A DNA stretch of 64,000 nucleotides, from assembly GCA_015680685.1 (NCBI GenBank), contig MNCI01001992.1:166624-230623 (forward strand), given 5' to 3'. This document shows, in pieces, positions 43,800-55,751 of the stretch. The position numbers and the translations under genes were made by a program. The DNA is from Gnetum montanum (taxonomy: Eukaryota > Streptophyta > Gnetopsida > Gnetales > Gnetaceae). Position 1 is the stretch's first letter; each line of letters begins with the position of its first letter. The notes under the pieces are model-generated. The model worked only from the letters and a program-made list of their open reading frames with translations. It made no database searches and was not told the DNA's origin.

Positions 43800-44130
43800 G
43801 AGGACATGTGGCACTATATGCTTAGATACAAAGTGTTTGTGCACATAAATCATAGTGCCATCTACTTCCTAATGAACAATCCAATAGTGTGCTCCTATGT
43901 CATACAGTGGATGATGATCTTACAAGAATTTAATCTTATGATGGTAGATTGAAAGGGCACTAAGAATGTGATCACTAACCACTTGTTTCCATTATGATGG
44001 GACAATAAAGAGGATGAAAGCCTACTATCTGATCTGTTTCCTGATGAACTCCTCTTTGCTAGGGCTATAATTGAATAATTTCCCAATGAATCTAAATGGT
44101 ATGATGGCATTCTCACCTATCTTCTCACTT
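43800..44130 (+). pseudogene. A5 RNase H fragment and connector
   Basis: Reads MLRYKVFVHINHSAIYFLMN, the same RNase H segment as A3 26128-26340, then the tail FNLMMVD and a connector with stops. The beginning of the domain is absent, so the break is within RNase H. Confidence 0.8.
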
Positions 44131-45330
44131 AAGAGATGTTGGACCACTGGAAGAAACAATGGTTTCTTCACCAAGTGAAATGCTTCATGGAGATCAACAA
44201 GCACCTTTATAATGTATGTACTAATGACCTAGTTTGATGGTGTATCCATGATGTTGATCAACTATGCATTCTCTAAGATTCTCATGAGGGTTCTTGTGGG
44301 GGCCACTGTGCTAGAAGATGCATGACCATTAAAATCCTAATGGTAGGATGATATTGGCCAACAATCTCTAGGGATGCTCACCAATATGTTAACTCTTTTG
44401 AACACTACCAATGAGATGATGGAATGACTGCTTCAATGGAGGGACCTCAACAATGGATTCAATCACTAAAACCCTTCGACATGTGGGGCATTGATTTCAT
44501 GGGTTCCATCACATCCATGCCAAATGGAAAGGTGTATATCATAGTTACTATTGACTATTGTACAAAATGGGTAGAAGCAGCAACTATCACCGATTGTACA
44601 TCTTCTACTACTACTTGGTTTGTACAATAGAATGTTGTAAATAGGTTTAGTATGCCACTGCATTAATTACTAATAATGAAACTCACTTTATAGGCACTAC
44701 CTTTCAGAAGCTTATGCAATGCTTGGGGGTTGAACATAAACTCACGACATCCTACCACCCCCAAGTGAATGGTCAAGCTAAGGTTACCAATAGAAAAATC
44801 ACAAAGATTCTAACAAGAATTGTTAGAAAATATAGGAAAGACTATAGCACAAAACTTAATGATGCCCTCCGGGCCTATTACTTAACATGAAAACTTCCTA
44901 TAGGTTATTCTTCCTATTAGCTGGTGTATAAAAAATCACCAACATTTCCTATTCAATTTGAGCTTTATACACTTTCAATAGCCTACAATCTCAACCTTGA
45001 CTTAAGTCTAGCACAAAAAGAAAGATTAATGAATCTTAACTTGCTAGATGAAAATCAATTGGTGACCCTATCATCTAACGAGTTGCACAAGGCATTCAAC
45101 AAAATGCATCATGATCCTAGAATTAGGAAAGTCAAACTTCAACCAGGAGATACGGTCCTTTATTGGAATTCCACACATGTACCTCAATGAACTAAGTTCC
45201 AAACATTCTAAGAAGGACCTTACATCATTTACAAAAATTTTTCTTCTGGGGCCATGATGATTTACAAACCTAAGAGCCTAGATAAGAAGCAACTGGTCCA
45301 CATACAATAAGTCAAACCTTTCCACAAGCC
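44131..45330 (+). pseudogene. A5 integrase
   Basis: Zinc region near 44150-44400 (decayed), then GPQQWIQSLKPFDMWGIDFM and VTIDYCTKWVEAATITDCTS (44430-44620), the NETHF and TSYHPQVNGQAKVTN regions (44670-44800), and the C-terminal tail RIRKVKLQPGDTVLYWNSTH (45110-45180). Stops interrupt it. It aligns along its length with A2 and A3 integrase. Confidence 0.85.
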
Positions 45331-45400
45331 TAACCTAGCTAATGCAACCAATGCCTCATTGGATGGACAACCATGCTTAATATTTTGGATCTCCTTCTTT

Positions 45401-45425
45401 CAACTTAGTCATGGGGGAGATGGCC
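45401..45425 (+). promoter_or_regulatory. Second polypurine-like site of A5, after pol
   Basis: Plus strand CAACTTAGTCATGGGGGAGA, about 90 bases after the pol end. It is identical in its core to A2 (10355) and A6 (51450). Confidence 0.55.
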
Positions 45426-47287
45426 ATTCATGTAACTATATAAGTGGCTCCTTAGTTTTTCACCTTTTTGTTTTAAACCTTGTTATTTTTACAACATTTT
45501 ATTTTACACATTCTTTATCTTATAATTTTTGTTTTCTACATTATTAATCTTTCAAAGTTTCTATTTCACAACATTGTTAGTACATTTTGTTTTTCTTAAC
45601 TATTTTACACTTTCTTATATATTCTTCTTTATTTGGATGTGATCTTCTTATTATTATGTTTTAATAATGCCATGCCTTATTGCCACTTGGGTATAGCGTG
45701 GTTTGATTGATGTGGGCATGTGCTATTTGGTTATTTGATTGTTGATGTCTAGATTCTAGATTTGACTTTTGTTATTGATAATTAGGACATGGTTTCTTTT
45801 TCATGCAACAGGTAGTGAGTCCACAACATCCACCCATCCACAAACTCTATGGCTTTCCTTGTTCTAAAAATGTGTAGTCTCTTTTTCATTAATAAACTTT
45901 AACAAACTTGTAATGTTGGTAGTTTCTGGATTTGGAAAGGATTCAAAGGTTTGAATAGGGTGTGACTTCAAGGGGATTCAATATTCTTTATGATTTTCTG
46001 CTTACTTAGGTGCATGTTTTTTTTTCATCGATTTCTTACTGTTCTATGTTGACCAATAATAGGAAGTTGAATAGGAAGTTGAATAAATGGGCTACAAGCA
46101 CTGGTTATGGGACTAAAAAGACATGTTACCATGCCTAAAGGTCCCCTCTAACTAAGGCCCTTCCTCACTTTCTACTTCTATTTTCTTCTCTAATAAGGAA
46201 TAGTGGTTGTTCTGTGGGAGCACTCTTGTGCCTTGGGGAGGAGAGATGGACTAGTATTGTAATGACAATGCAATGTCACTAAACATGGTTAGTTTTGGTA
46301 TAGACTAAGGATGAAGTTTATCAAGTCATTTAACCATAAAATTCACAAGGGACTTCATGTGACCTTAATCAAGAACTCCATTCCACACACTCTCTCTTTC
46401 ACCTAGGCTTTCTGTATCTCACTTCACTACTGGTTTCATGTTCTTCTTCAATGTCTTAGGTAGTTTCTTTCGAGTTTTTGTACTTAACCTTCTATAATCA
46501 TTAATCATCCATGGGACCCACAGACTCCTCGGTTTGAAGTTATGCAAGGGCAATAAAAGGCCTGTGCCTTCTTTAGGGAGGACCCACTTGCATATCTTCT
46601 AGTTGGGTTAGTTACATTTTTTACCCTTAGACATTCTTACAATCAAATCCTTTTGTGTTTTCCATTAATGAAATCCAATTGTGCACATCTTCGCAACCTT
46701 TTTCAGTGAAATTCTCGTTTTATTATTGTGAATTCTTACATCCTCTTCAAGCATTTCATCCTATTTGAACTTTTTTGAATTTAATAATGGACTGCTTATT
46801 CATTTTACCCTATTTTTTAGTCTTTTTGCTAACACTATTAATAGAATCAATCCACCATAATCACAACCTAGCCAAGTGTAACCACCAACAAGACAAGGTG
46901 CTTCAAAGCTATATGTTACATCTTACATACTAATCCGTGATTTTGTTATGATTGTAGTGAGAAGTGTAGATTGTAAGTGAGACTGTCTTCACCAAGGATG
47001 ATGTGGCAATACCACACAACGAGGACCATTCATGATCGTTGGATCTTCTCTCTCACTCTTTAGTTGCCAAGAGAAGTTGGATGTTAGTTTTGTCCAAGGT
47101 GTTCATTTCTATTGTCATGAACACCCAATTTTGCAAAAGATTGTAAATCCGTACACTGAAGCACTTAGAATATATTTATTCCATCTAAGTTAGTTTGTAT
47201 GTTACTTAATAATCCCATACCTACCCAATATTTTGTAAGAAATTTATTCCTCCTCTTCTTCACTCAAACATGAGTTTCCATTTAGTC
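45426..47287 (+). other. A5 3' non-coding region
   Basis: AT-rich with no supported ORF. Shared blocks match the non-coding regions of A2 and A3 (46130-46200 and 46580-46610, the latter GGAGGACCCACTTGCAT). The third ORF is essentially absent; only a short stretch near 46950-47280 occupies its place. Confidence 0.5.
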
Positions 47288-47296
47288 ATGGGGGTA
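47288..47296 (+). promoter_or_regulatory. Polypurine tract of A5
   Basis: Plus strand ATGGGGGTA next to the LTR, preceded by TTTAGTC. Confidence 0.78.
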
Positions 47297-48093
47297 TGAT
47301 GAATTGTATTTTGATTTACTCCAATATCGAACCCCAAGATGTGATGTCGAATATCCAATATCACGGGGTATATGCTGACCTATAAATATAGCACTTGGAC
47401 TTATGATTTTCATATAGTTTTTTTCATAGTATAGAAAAGCTATTGTAGTTTGTTTTCTCTAGAGTTAGAATATTTTATGAGTGCCATAACAAGATTCTGA
47501 GTGTGTATGGATCTTTGTTTGAACACTGATGTACCTAAGCACAGTAGTATGAAAAAAATAAAGACAAGCCCTTTTGATCATCCTTGCAGCACTGAGAATA
47601 GATTAATGTTTCCTTGATGCATTTAATATTAATGCACTTTACTTTAATGCACTTCAATTAAGCAATTAGTTTCCAGTTGTTAATGAACACAAGCATAACC
47701 ACTTTGAGCATACGTGTAGCACTTGGTAACCCAGAGACACTTAATGTTTGATAACCTAGTAGTGCTAGATGTTTCTGGAGAGTGGGAATTAGTACTTGTG
47801 TTAGGCTAGCTAAGCAATAGATTAATTAGATATTAAATTCCTCTACCTTTCATTCTTGTTCTAGCTGAATAAACTTATAAATTACAAAATGATAAAAATC
47901 ATATACCTCAGTTGCATTTAACCATATACTTGTACCTCATGAGTGGAACTGAGAAGACAATGATCATTCTGATTAGATTTTACATCTTAGAACTAGTGTA
48001 CTTAAGAACTTAAGGTCTACAGAATTTGGCTGGACTGCATGTGAACACTTGTGATTCATATGGTTGGGCGTAGGGGTACCTTGTCACTCATCA
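47297..48093 (+). repeat. 3' LTR of A5
   Basis: 797 bp, TGATGAA to CTCATCA. U3 carries ATATCGAAC, CGAATATCC and CAATATCACG (47330-47370), then TATAAATATA at 47381-47390. The end block GGGCGTAGGGGTACC is the inverse of the other LTR starts. Confidence 0.87.
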
Positions 48094-48756
48094 CTTGCAA
48101 ACAATAAACTTACTAGCCATTGAAAGCTTCATATTATACTACGTAATTAGTTTTTTTTCATGAATTTTTTGAAGATCCAACAAAGAAAAAAGAAATTTCT
48201 AACAAGTTGAAAACATCTATCTTTTTCAAAAAATGTCAAGATCTAGATAAAGCCCATTATTAAAATCCCTTATTGCAAAAAATAGAATATTTTAACTAGT
48301 TAATTTGACAAGCTAAAGGTTTATAATATTGATCAAATGATAAAAAATACAATCTGTTATAGCTTTGTTATTTTTTATCATAAAAAAGGAGTCATATGAA
48401 AAATGCATAGTCAATATAGTAAGAAGATTATTTTCAATAAATATGTCTGAAAATAAATTATGATCCTTATTCTTCTATATAACATGACAAAGAAAATCTA
48501 TAGCATTAATGAAGAGATAAAGAGAAAGAGGGTAAATTTACCTAATTAAGCATTCAATGATTAAATCTATTAGTAATGCCAAGATTTATAGTTATAAGTG
48601 CATTAGCATTTACAAAAAGAGTTTTCAGCATCTTGATAATTTTTTTTAAAAAAACCATATTTGCAAAGACAAGCAATAATAAGCTAGCATTTAATGATAT
48701 CATATGTCATAGCATAATCAAGCTTCAAAAAAGCAATGTGTTTATGGAAATACTTA
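48094..48756 (-). pseudogene. LINE reverse transcriptase relic, downstream part (continues from 55752)
   Basis: The minus strand from 48740 reads FLKLDYAMTYDII (the RT box A-like LKLD..KAYD motif), then KMLKTLFVNANALITIN and a degraded RQG-P-SPYLF region near 48500. It follows on from the LINE part right of A6, so A6 split this RT. Downstream sequence is cut at 48094 by A5. Heavily decayed. Confidence 0.7.
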
Positions 48757-48761
48757 GCCCA
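48757..48761. repeat. Left target-site duplication of A6 (GCCCA)
   Basis: GCCCA directly before the A6 LTR equals GCCCA at 55747-55751 directly after it. Confidence 0.85.
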
Positions 48762-49558
48762 TGATGAGTGGTGAGGTACCCCTACACTCAACCATACAAA
48801 TATGAGTGTCTCACACGTGATCCAGTCGAACTCCAAGGACTAAGTGCTTACGCGCCCTAATGGAACACTTAAGGTTAATCAATCGCTGTCTTCCCAAACT
48901 TACTTGTATTGTCACAGTTGTATCGTTAAGTAAGCCTGAGGTGTATGATTTTTATATCTTTTATCTTTTTAATGTTTATGCTAATAGGGAAAAGGTGAAG
49001 AGAACTAAATCACTAACTTTCGTTAACTATTCACTAACTAAGTTCTAATTTCTTAGCACCAGTATCCATTCCCACTTGCCGCACATGCGTTGAACTAGTG
49101 CAACACTACTAGGATTACCAAACGTTGCTCATTACTAGGTTACCAAGGGTTACACATGTGCTCGAAGCGGTCGTACTGAATGCACTTAACTAGGAGAGTC
49201 AAGGGTTGAGAGAGATTAATTATCTAGGAAAGCATTTAAAAAATTAAAAATAATTAAATCCTATTTGGCTTAGTCCACATGCTACAAGGTTTATCAAAAA
49301 GTTCATCTTTATTGTCGTACACAAATGTGTGCTAAGGTACAATTTGCTCAAATAAAGATCCGTTCACTTTAAGACTCCTACTATGGACAGATGGAAATTA
49401 TTCTAACTCTGGAATGGTAAAACTGCTATAGTTTGGCTAAGGGTCTAGATCTAGATGGATAAAACAAGGAAAGACGCCTCTTATTTATAGATGTTTCGAT
49501 GGGCTGCGATATCGCGTACACGATATCACAGGGGCGGATGTGATATCACGGCTCATCA
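48762..49558 (-). repeat. 3' LTR of A6
   Basis: TGATGAG to CTCATCA. U3 palindromes GTGATATCAC, CGATATCGCG at 49503-49550; TATA box (minus) CTATAAATAA at 49481-49490. Confidence 0.9.
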
Positions 49559-49567
49559 TACCCCCAT
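49559..49567 (-). promoter_or_regulatory. Polypurine tract of A6
   Basis: Minus strand ATGGGGGTA next to the LTR. Confidence 0.78.
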
Positions 49568-49952
49568 GACTGAATGAAAAATCTTCCTTGAGTTCCTTAC
49601 AAAATATTGGGAAGGTATGGGATTATTGACTAGAATGATACTAATGGTGAATGGGGTGACATGTGAATGGATCATCATTACAATGCATAATAGAATTAGT
49701 GTTCATGAAAACAAGAGTGAACACTATACACATTTGACATCCAGCCTTATTTGGCAACTGGGAGAGAAGAGAGAAGAGAGAGAGAGAAAAGAAGAAAAGG
49801 AAAAGTCTGTTGCTACTGATGCCAAGATTGCACCTTCCATTGTCCATCCATAAGTGCACCATCAATCTTGTTCCTTGCATAACTACTTCAGCACCAGTCC
49901 ATTCCAAGTGTTTCCTCCAGATCCAATCCATTGGTGTATGATTGTCATCTAC
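49568..49952 (-). pseudogene. A6 third ORF remnant
   Basis: Begins at an ATG after TGTGTGTGTAG, the same acceptor-like context as in A3 and A4. A short open stretch (49641-49958) ends in a Phe/Leu/Ser-rich run made by a purine-rich tract. Nearly all of the 2.7-kb gene seen in A4 is missing. Confidence 0.5.
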
Positions 49953-51449
49953 ACACACAACATAGTCTTATATTAGCAAGGATGAATGAATCATAATGTA
50001 GTTGATACCTTGCCTCAGTGTAAGGTCCATTGGCTAAGTTGTGATATGGCTAATACATATTTTGGAGGTATAATACTGGTGACTACTAAAGGTGTAGAGG
50101 TTAAGAGAAAATTGAAAAAGTTGGACCAGGACCCCCATGACTAAGAGCAAACCTCTGATAGTAATAGAATGGAAAAAGAGAAGGAATAAGAAAGATGGAG
50201 AAAAAGAAACAATGGTAATGACAATAAAATGGATGTCAGGGATGAAAATGAAAAAAATAAAAGTTGATTGCAGAAAATGTTTAAAGGAAAGAAATTAACG
50301 GATGGACCAAATAGGAATGCCAGTGGATCCTCCCCAAAGTAGGCTCATGCCCCTTAATGCCCTGACAATCCTGCATTCAAAGAGTCTGTAGGCTCTGGAA
50401 ATGCCATTTGGAAACAAGAGTTAAAGTCTTAACCACAAGAGTTTACCAAAAAGAAAATAATGCATCAACCAAAATATGGACTATTGATACAACCTGCAAT
50501 GAGGTGAAGAAAAATGGAGAAATAAGAATGGAAAGAAGAGAGTGGAATGGAGTCTCAAGAACAAGGTGGTGTATAGCCCCTTGTGTATTAATGGTTAATT
50601 TGACTCAGTAGATCTCATTCCAAATCCAACTTCAAACAATCCACATCTAGTGACTTCACATTAATACATTTGGCCAATCCATCCACTTGAAGTAACAAGA
50701 ATGTTTCTGCCAAAAATTCATCACCATTTCGATGAAACAAGAAAGGAGAAAGAAGGAAGCAAGAGGGGGCCTTAGTTAGAGGGAACATGTTTATTGAGTT
50801 TCATAACCAGTGCTTGTAGCCTAGATGATTATTTCATCTAAGGGGTGTGCTTTGAATTCCCACTTTGTTTTTTTTTTTTGCGTGAGAACCACACCATGTA
50901 GATACTTTATTATTTTATTAGCTCAGCTTCCCAATAATGGAGTAGTGTCAGAATGGTATGGAAGACTCAAGAAGAAAACATCCAAGAACCCAAGAGAATG
51001 GCCAGCACAAATGCAAAAAATCCCCTTGAAGTTACACCCTTTTTAATCCTTGAGTCATTCCTTAGTTTGAGAAATGCCCAGTCACTGATTCATTGATAGT
51101 TCTTATTATTGAAAGAAAGGGACTGTATAGTTCTAAGCCAAGAGAGACCATAGAAATTCATGGATGCATGGGTGATTTGGAATTATTGCCTGTTATATCA
51201 AAAGAACCATACCTTAGTATCAGCATCATAACTCAAAGGTAAAAACCAAACATTAGTAATTAATGGAATATAGTTCATACCATCTTCAGGAGCACTTATT
51301 AGGTGACAAACTTAACAAAATAAATAAACACACAAATAAATGAAAAATTATGAATGATGTTGCAAAACAAAAACAAGAGAAGTTAAAGAAATTTGTAAAA
51401 AAAAAGCTTAAAAAGTAACTGAGGGCCTTGATTGATCAACATAGGTGGC
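49953..51449 (-). other. A6 non-coding region with a polypurine-like site
   Basis: No gene supported. ACCCCCATGACTAAG at 50130-50145 is a further polypurine-like site upstream of the third-ORF start, equivalent to 43461 in A4. The rest (50330-51430) matches A3 22420-24600 with deletions. Confidence 0.5.
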
Positions 51450-51472
51450 CATCTCCCCCATGACTAAGTTGG
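51450..51472 (-). promoter_or_regulatory. Second polypurine-like site of A6, after the pol deletion
   Basis: Minus strand CAACTTAGTCATGGGGGAGA, the same as in A2 and A5. The pol deletion lies just upstream on the element strand. Confidence 0.55.
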
Positions 51473-51494
51473 AAGGGGGAGATCCGATTAGAGT

Positions 51495-52167
51495 GCTTCA
51501 GGTTATTTTTTAGGAATTTCCAGATTCCTCCTATTGATGTTTTCAGGTTAAGGATTGGAAGTTGGTGACAGTCTTGCTCTAATGTATCTATGCTTTTGAC
51601 ATGGACGCAAGTTGTTCCCCCAGTTAGTTCCATGCATGTTGGTGTGAGGCGCTTCTAATTAGATATCAACTAGTGGGTGTTTTTTTGTTGTGTGGTTGCT
51701 ACATACAGACACTTTTGTATGTTAACTTCCTGGGCACACCAGTTGCATGTAGGCAATGCTGAACATTCCTATACACCATCACCCTCTGTATCACTGTATG
51801 TGATGCATGGAACTTTCTTCCTCTCAATCTTCCCAAAAGTGTTTTCCTTAGATATTTCTAGGGAAAGATTGCAGATTCCTAGGCATGCATTTATGGTACT
51901 TAGCCATGCCCTTCCCATTATTATTGGAAAGTCCCCTTTTTTATTGTTGACTTGTATCACTAGGAAATTAGCTGGGTATGACCACCCACACACAGTGGTA
52001 ACGATGTCCTCCACCAATCCCAACAGAACAGTGATGGACTGGTCAGCCAGCTCTAAGAAAATATTGCTCTTCTTTAGTGGAGGTAGGTTCCAGACTTTAT
52101 ACATCTCTTGTGATATTAAGTTGACTCTAGAACCTAAGTCTAGAAGGGCTTTATGAGGTTCATTCAC
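51495..52167 (-). pseudogene. A6 protease and start of pol linker
   Basis: A 132-codon open stretch from 52167 keeps the active-site region KALLDLGSRVNLISQEMYKV (Asp-Leu-Gly-Ser in place of D-T/S-G), then FLELADQSI, PLGLVEDIV and DFPIIMGRAWLSTINACL. This is the most intact retropepsin in the window. DLG(A/S)S-type active sites are usual in Athila pol. The linker begins at about 51640 and is cut by the pol deletion near 51500. Confidence 0.85.
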
Positions 52168-52429
52168 AGGGAATTGGAGATAAATTAAAGGACTTATAGG
52201 CTCAGAGAATTTCTTGGGAAGGTGGCCTCCTTAATCAAGTTAATGACGGTATGTGTTAACATAACCATGTGTGTTGAGCTCTGTTTTTGGTTTGAAGGGA
52301 GCTTCAAAGCCTTATTTGATGGAGAAGCATTTAGAGGCTCAACCGCTTGTGGTTGTGGGAGCTTGGTTGGACTTTTGGTTTTGAAGAAAGGTCTTCTCTT
52401 TATATGGTTGTTAGAACTAGTGGCAGGTT

Positions 52430-54800
52430 AAAGGTTCACAACTCTCGTAGAATTATGTTGCTACGGTTGAGTGGGAAGTTCCCCTTGCATTGTTGGAGTG
52501 GGTGGTAATGGACCTATCCGTGTGAGAGATGAAAATGGATTTGGAGGATGGTATGTATGTGGTGTGTCTCCCCTAGGAGAAGGAGTCCTATAATACTCCT
52601 GAGCTTGGTAGTGGCATTGTGGAGTCACATGATCGAAAAAGTCACATGGAGAGATTGGCTGTTGCATGTAGTAGCCATATGGATCCCGTTGTTGATAAGG
52701 GTATTGTTGCCTTGGCAGTGGCATCCTCCATGACTGTGGGTATTGCCATTGCTGGTGTTGCTTAATAGGTTGTGATGGAGTTCCACTTGGATAATACGTT
52801 AATGGTTGGTGGAACTGCCTTGGGTTACCTTGGGGATAAGGTAATTGTCAGGGTGCTTGCCATTTGTTAAGTCGTGGGTTAAGTGTATAGACCCCAGACT
52901 CTTGTAGATGTGAGATTACTGGGCAACATCCCTTAGGATGGTCGTATTGGCATATCTCACATCCACCATCATTTTTTGTATTAGAATCCACAACCTCTTC
53001 GGTGATAGCCATTTTACCCTTACCTTTGTTACGTGCATGGTCCAGGTCCCTCTTTTTCTTTTTGTCATAGTCACTACTTCACTCCTTAGAATCCTCTACG
53101 ATTTTGAGAATGGTTTAGAATCTACTGTCTAAGGAGCCCCACATTTGGTCTACCTTTACTGACACTTCTATTTTTAATTTTTGGAGCAGCAAGGTTTTCC
53201 TATTCACCATCTCTTTGAGTGGTGACTCTTCCTCCTCCTCACAGAATATTACTCCTCTTTTTCGAAGGGAAGGATCGTGGTTGTACTCTTTCACACTTTT
53301 TCTCTTATGTAGCTCTTCTTCTTCCTTAGCTACTTGCTCCAGCAATCTATGGATCTGATGGAACCTAAGCTCTAATAATCTCCCTTAGGCATACATTCCA
53401 AGGGTTCTCCTAGTTTCATGCCTAAGTCCATCTACGAGATGACATAGTTAATCTTGTTGCGAGTAACCATGGCCTGAGAAATGATGTAATAGTGCATAGT
53501 ATTGGCCCATCGTAGCATCCAAGGATTCATGAGTTCCCTTCTTCCATCCTTGGATTTTCTTTCACAGGTTGAACACTTGGGAATATGTTTGATACTTATC
53601 GTTAAACAGTTCTAGCATCGTACTCCACCTTCGAATGGATTCTAGTTCTATGGACTGGTACCAGCTTTCTACTTCTTTTACTAGTGTCCTTGGGAATAAC
53701 TTTAGCTTTTTCCTTTTGTTCTCAATGTTTTGCAAGGCACATGCATCGTGAAATTCTTGTAAGTGGTTTTGAGGATCAGCATTGTATCCCCCCTCAAATC
53801 GTGGGATATTATTCATGTCTAACCTCTTGATCCTACTATCTTTTTGGTGCCTTGTGGGTATTCTTACAGCCTCCATGATGTCTAACATGCTTTGGGTTGC
53901 AAGTAGGGGTTCTTCATGGTCATTTCTTTCGTAGCATCTGTGATGTCTACGTAGTTCCCTACTTTTCCTTCTTCCATGCCATGATTCTCTGGAATGCCCT
54001 CATCCTCGTTCCCAACTCTCTTGTCGAGGTTTCTCATTTTGCTTACCGTTATCCTCATGGTCGGGTTCCCTATGACTGCATCCTGATACTAAAGAAGAGG
54101 GTGAATGTGATGATGAAGGTGAAGAAGAAGGAGAACCATCGCCATGATGATGTTTCCTACCTTCTCTTTGGTGGTCCCGACCCCGATAGTGATGATGATC
54201 AGAATGCCCATCCTTATCATGTGTATATGTTCCCTTGTTGAACACTTGGTGTTCGTGGGGATCAGAACCAAGGTTGTGAATCATGGAGTGAAGGTTCTGA
54301 TACACCACCTCCTCACCATCGTTAGGAGGAGGAACATCATTTTGTGGAGAACCTATTGAAATAGGTTCACCATCCTCAATTTTGCTTAAGACGGGTGGAG
54401 CGTTATGGGGTCCTTTGCCCTTCAGAGATGTGTGGTAACTTTCCTATCGCAAGTCCCATTGACGTTGGGCTTCTATGTGATGGTAATCCCTTGTGTCATA
54501 ATCACATGCAATGTACTTTGCATATAACTGTGACATGCCTATTTGTGCAAGAGCACGAAGAAGCATGTTGGGGACTGCTCGGTCTGGGGGCAACACTATG
54601 TTACCCTCCAAGTCTCTTCAATGTAGTTGTTCATCTTGATGGAGAATAAAGGTAAATTCAGGTATATACTCATCATGATGAATATATACCACATGGAATT
54701 GTTGAGGAACTAGCAAATTTTGGTTATGTGTGTTGTGCTGTCAACTGTCTCTAGTGTTGTTCCTAGCCAGTGAAGTGCTTTTGTGCGAAGAAGAAGACAT
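52430..54800 (-). pseudogene. A6 gag
   Basis: ATG at 54798-54800, as in A3. Blocks in order: a His/Arg/Ser-rich region (54000-54308), RLDMNNIPRFEGGYNADPQ and ESWYQSIELESIRRWSTM (53562-53888), an acidic/basic hinge with RKTLLLQKLKIEV (53115-53345), the zinc knuckle CEICQYDHPKGCC (52920-52966) and a Pro/Gln/Tyr-rich tail (52461-52724). Several stops and frameshifts occur between blocks. It is colinear with A3 gag throughout. Confidence 0.83.
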
Positions 54801-54928
54801 TTTAATCTTGTTCGGTGTGCAATTTACCATTATCTTATTTTTTTATTTTGATCAACTCTAAGTGTTAATTCTAGCATCCCAACGATATGAATGATCTCCT
54901 ATGTTCTACGTAGTGCACAAACAACTGA

Positions 54929-54948
54929 GTCCCCAGCAATGGTGCCAA
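54929..54948 (-). promoter_or_regulatory. Primer-binding site of A6 (tRNA-Asp type)
   Basis: Minus strand TTGGCACCATTGCTGGGGAC, from its second base close to TGGCGCCGTTGCCGGGGA. Confidence 0.8.
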
Positions 54949-55746
54949 TGATGAGTGGTGAGGTACCCCTACACTCAACCATACGAATACAAGCATCTCA
55001 CGTGTGATCTGGTCAAACTCCAAGGACTAAGTGCTTACACACCCTAATGGAACACTTAAGGTTAATTAATCATTACCTTCCCAAACTTACTTGTATTGTC
55101 ATGGTTGTATGGTTAAGTAAGCCTGAGGTGTATGATTTTTATATCTTTTATCTTTTTAATGTCTATGCTAATAGGGAAAAGGTGAAGAGAACTAAATGAC
55201 TAACTTTCGTTAACTATTCACTATCTAAGTTCTAATTTCCTCAATACTAGTATCCATTCCCACTTGCCACACACACCTTGAACCAGTGCAACGCTACTGG
55301 GATTACCAAACACTACTCGTTACTGGGTTACCAAGCATTACACACGTGCTCAAAGCGGTCGTATTGAATGCACTTAACTAGGAGAGTCAAGGGTTGAGAG
55401 AGATTAATTATCTAGGAAAGAATTTAAACAATTAACAATAATTAAATCCTATTTAGCTTAGTCCACATGCTGCAAGGTTTATCAGAAAGTTTGTCTTTAT
55501 TACCATACACAAATATGTGCTTAGGTACAATTTGCTCGAATAAAGATCCATTCACTTTAAGACTCCTACTACGGGCACATGGAAATTATTCTAACTCTAG
55601 AATGGTAAAACTGCTATAGTTTGGCTAAGGTTCTAGATTTAGATGGATAAAATAGGGAAAGCCACCTCTTATTTATAGATGTTTCAACGGGCTGCGATAT
55701 CGTGTACGCGATATCGTAGGGGCGGACGTGATATCATGGCTCATTA
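54949..55746 (-). repeat. 5' LTR of A6
   Basis: 798 bp, TGATGAG to CTCATTA (canonical CTCATCA with one C-to-T). U3 GATATCGCG-type blocks lie at 55693-55735 and the TATA box at about 55668-55677 (minus). Confidence 0.9.
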
Positions 55747-55751
55747 GCCCA
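55747..55751. repeat. Right target-site duplication of A6 (GCCCA)
   Basis: Identical to 48757-48761. Confidence 0.85.

Larger units (their letters stand above)
43800..48093 (+). mobile_element. A5: 3' half of an Athila-like element, plus strand
   Basis: Starts inside RNase H and carries integrase, a second polypurine-like site, a long non-coding region, terminal polypurine tract and 3' LTR, all on the plus strand. Its 5' half is missing at the junction with A4. Its right flank is LINE sequence, but no LINE is on its left, so a deletion or rearrangement removed the original left flank. Confidence 0.83.
48762..55746 (-). mobile_element. A6: Athila-like element lacking RT, RNase H and integrase, minus strand
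   Basis: A 6985-bp element with matched LTRs (797 and 798 bp), perfect 5-bp target duplication, primer site, gag, protease, linker start, second polypurine-like sites, a remnant third ORF and terminal polypurine tract. Sequence passes from the linker (about 51500) directly to the post-integrase block (about 51480), removing about 2.6 kb that A3 has. It would have needed proteins from another copy if the loss predates insertion. Over the first about 195 LTR bases I count about 20 differences by eye, all but one transitions. Confidence 0.9.
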
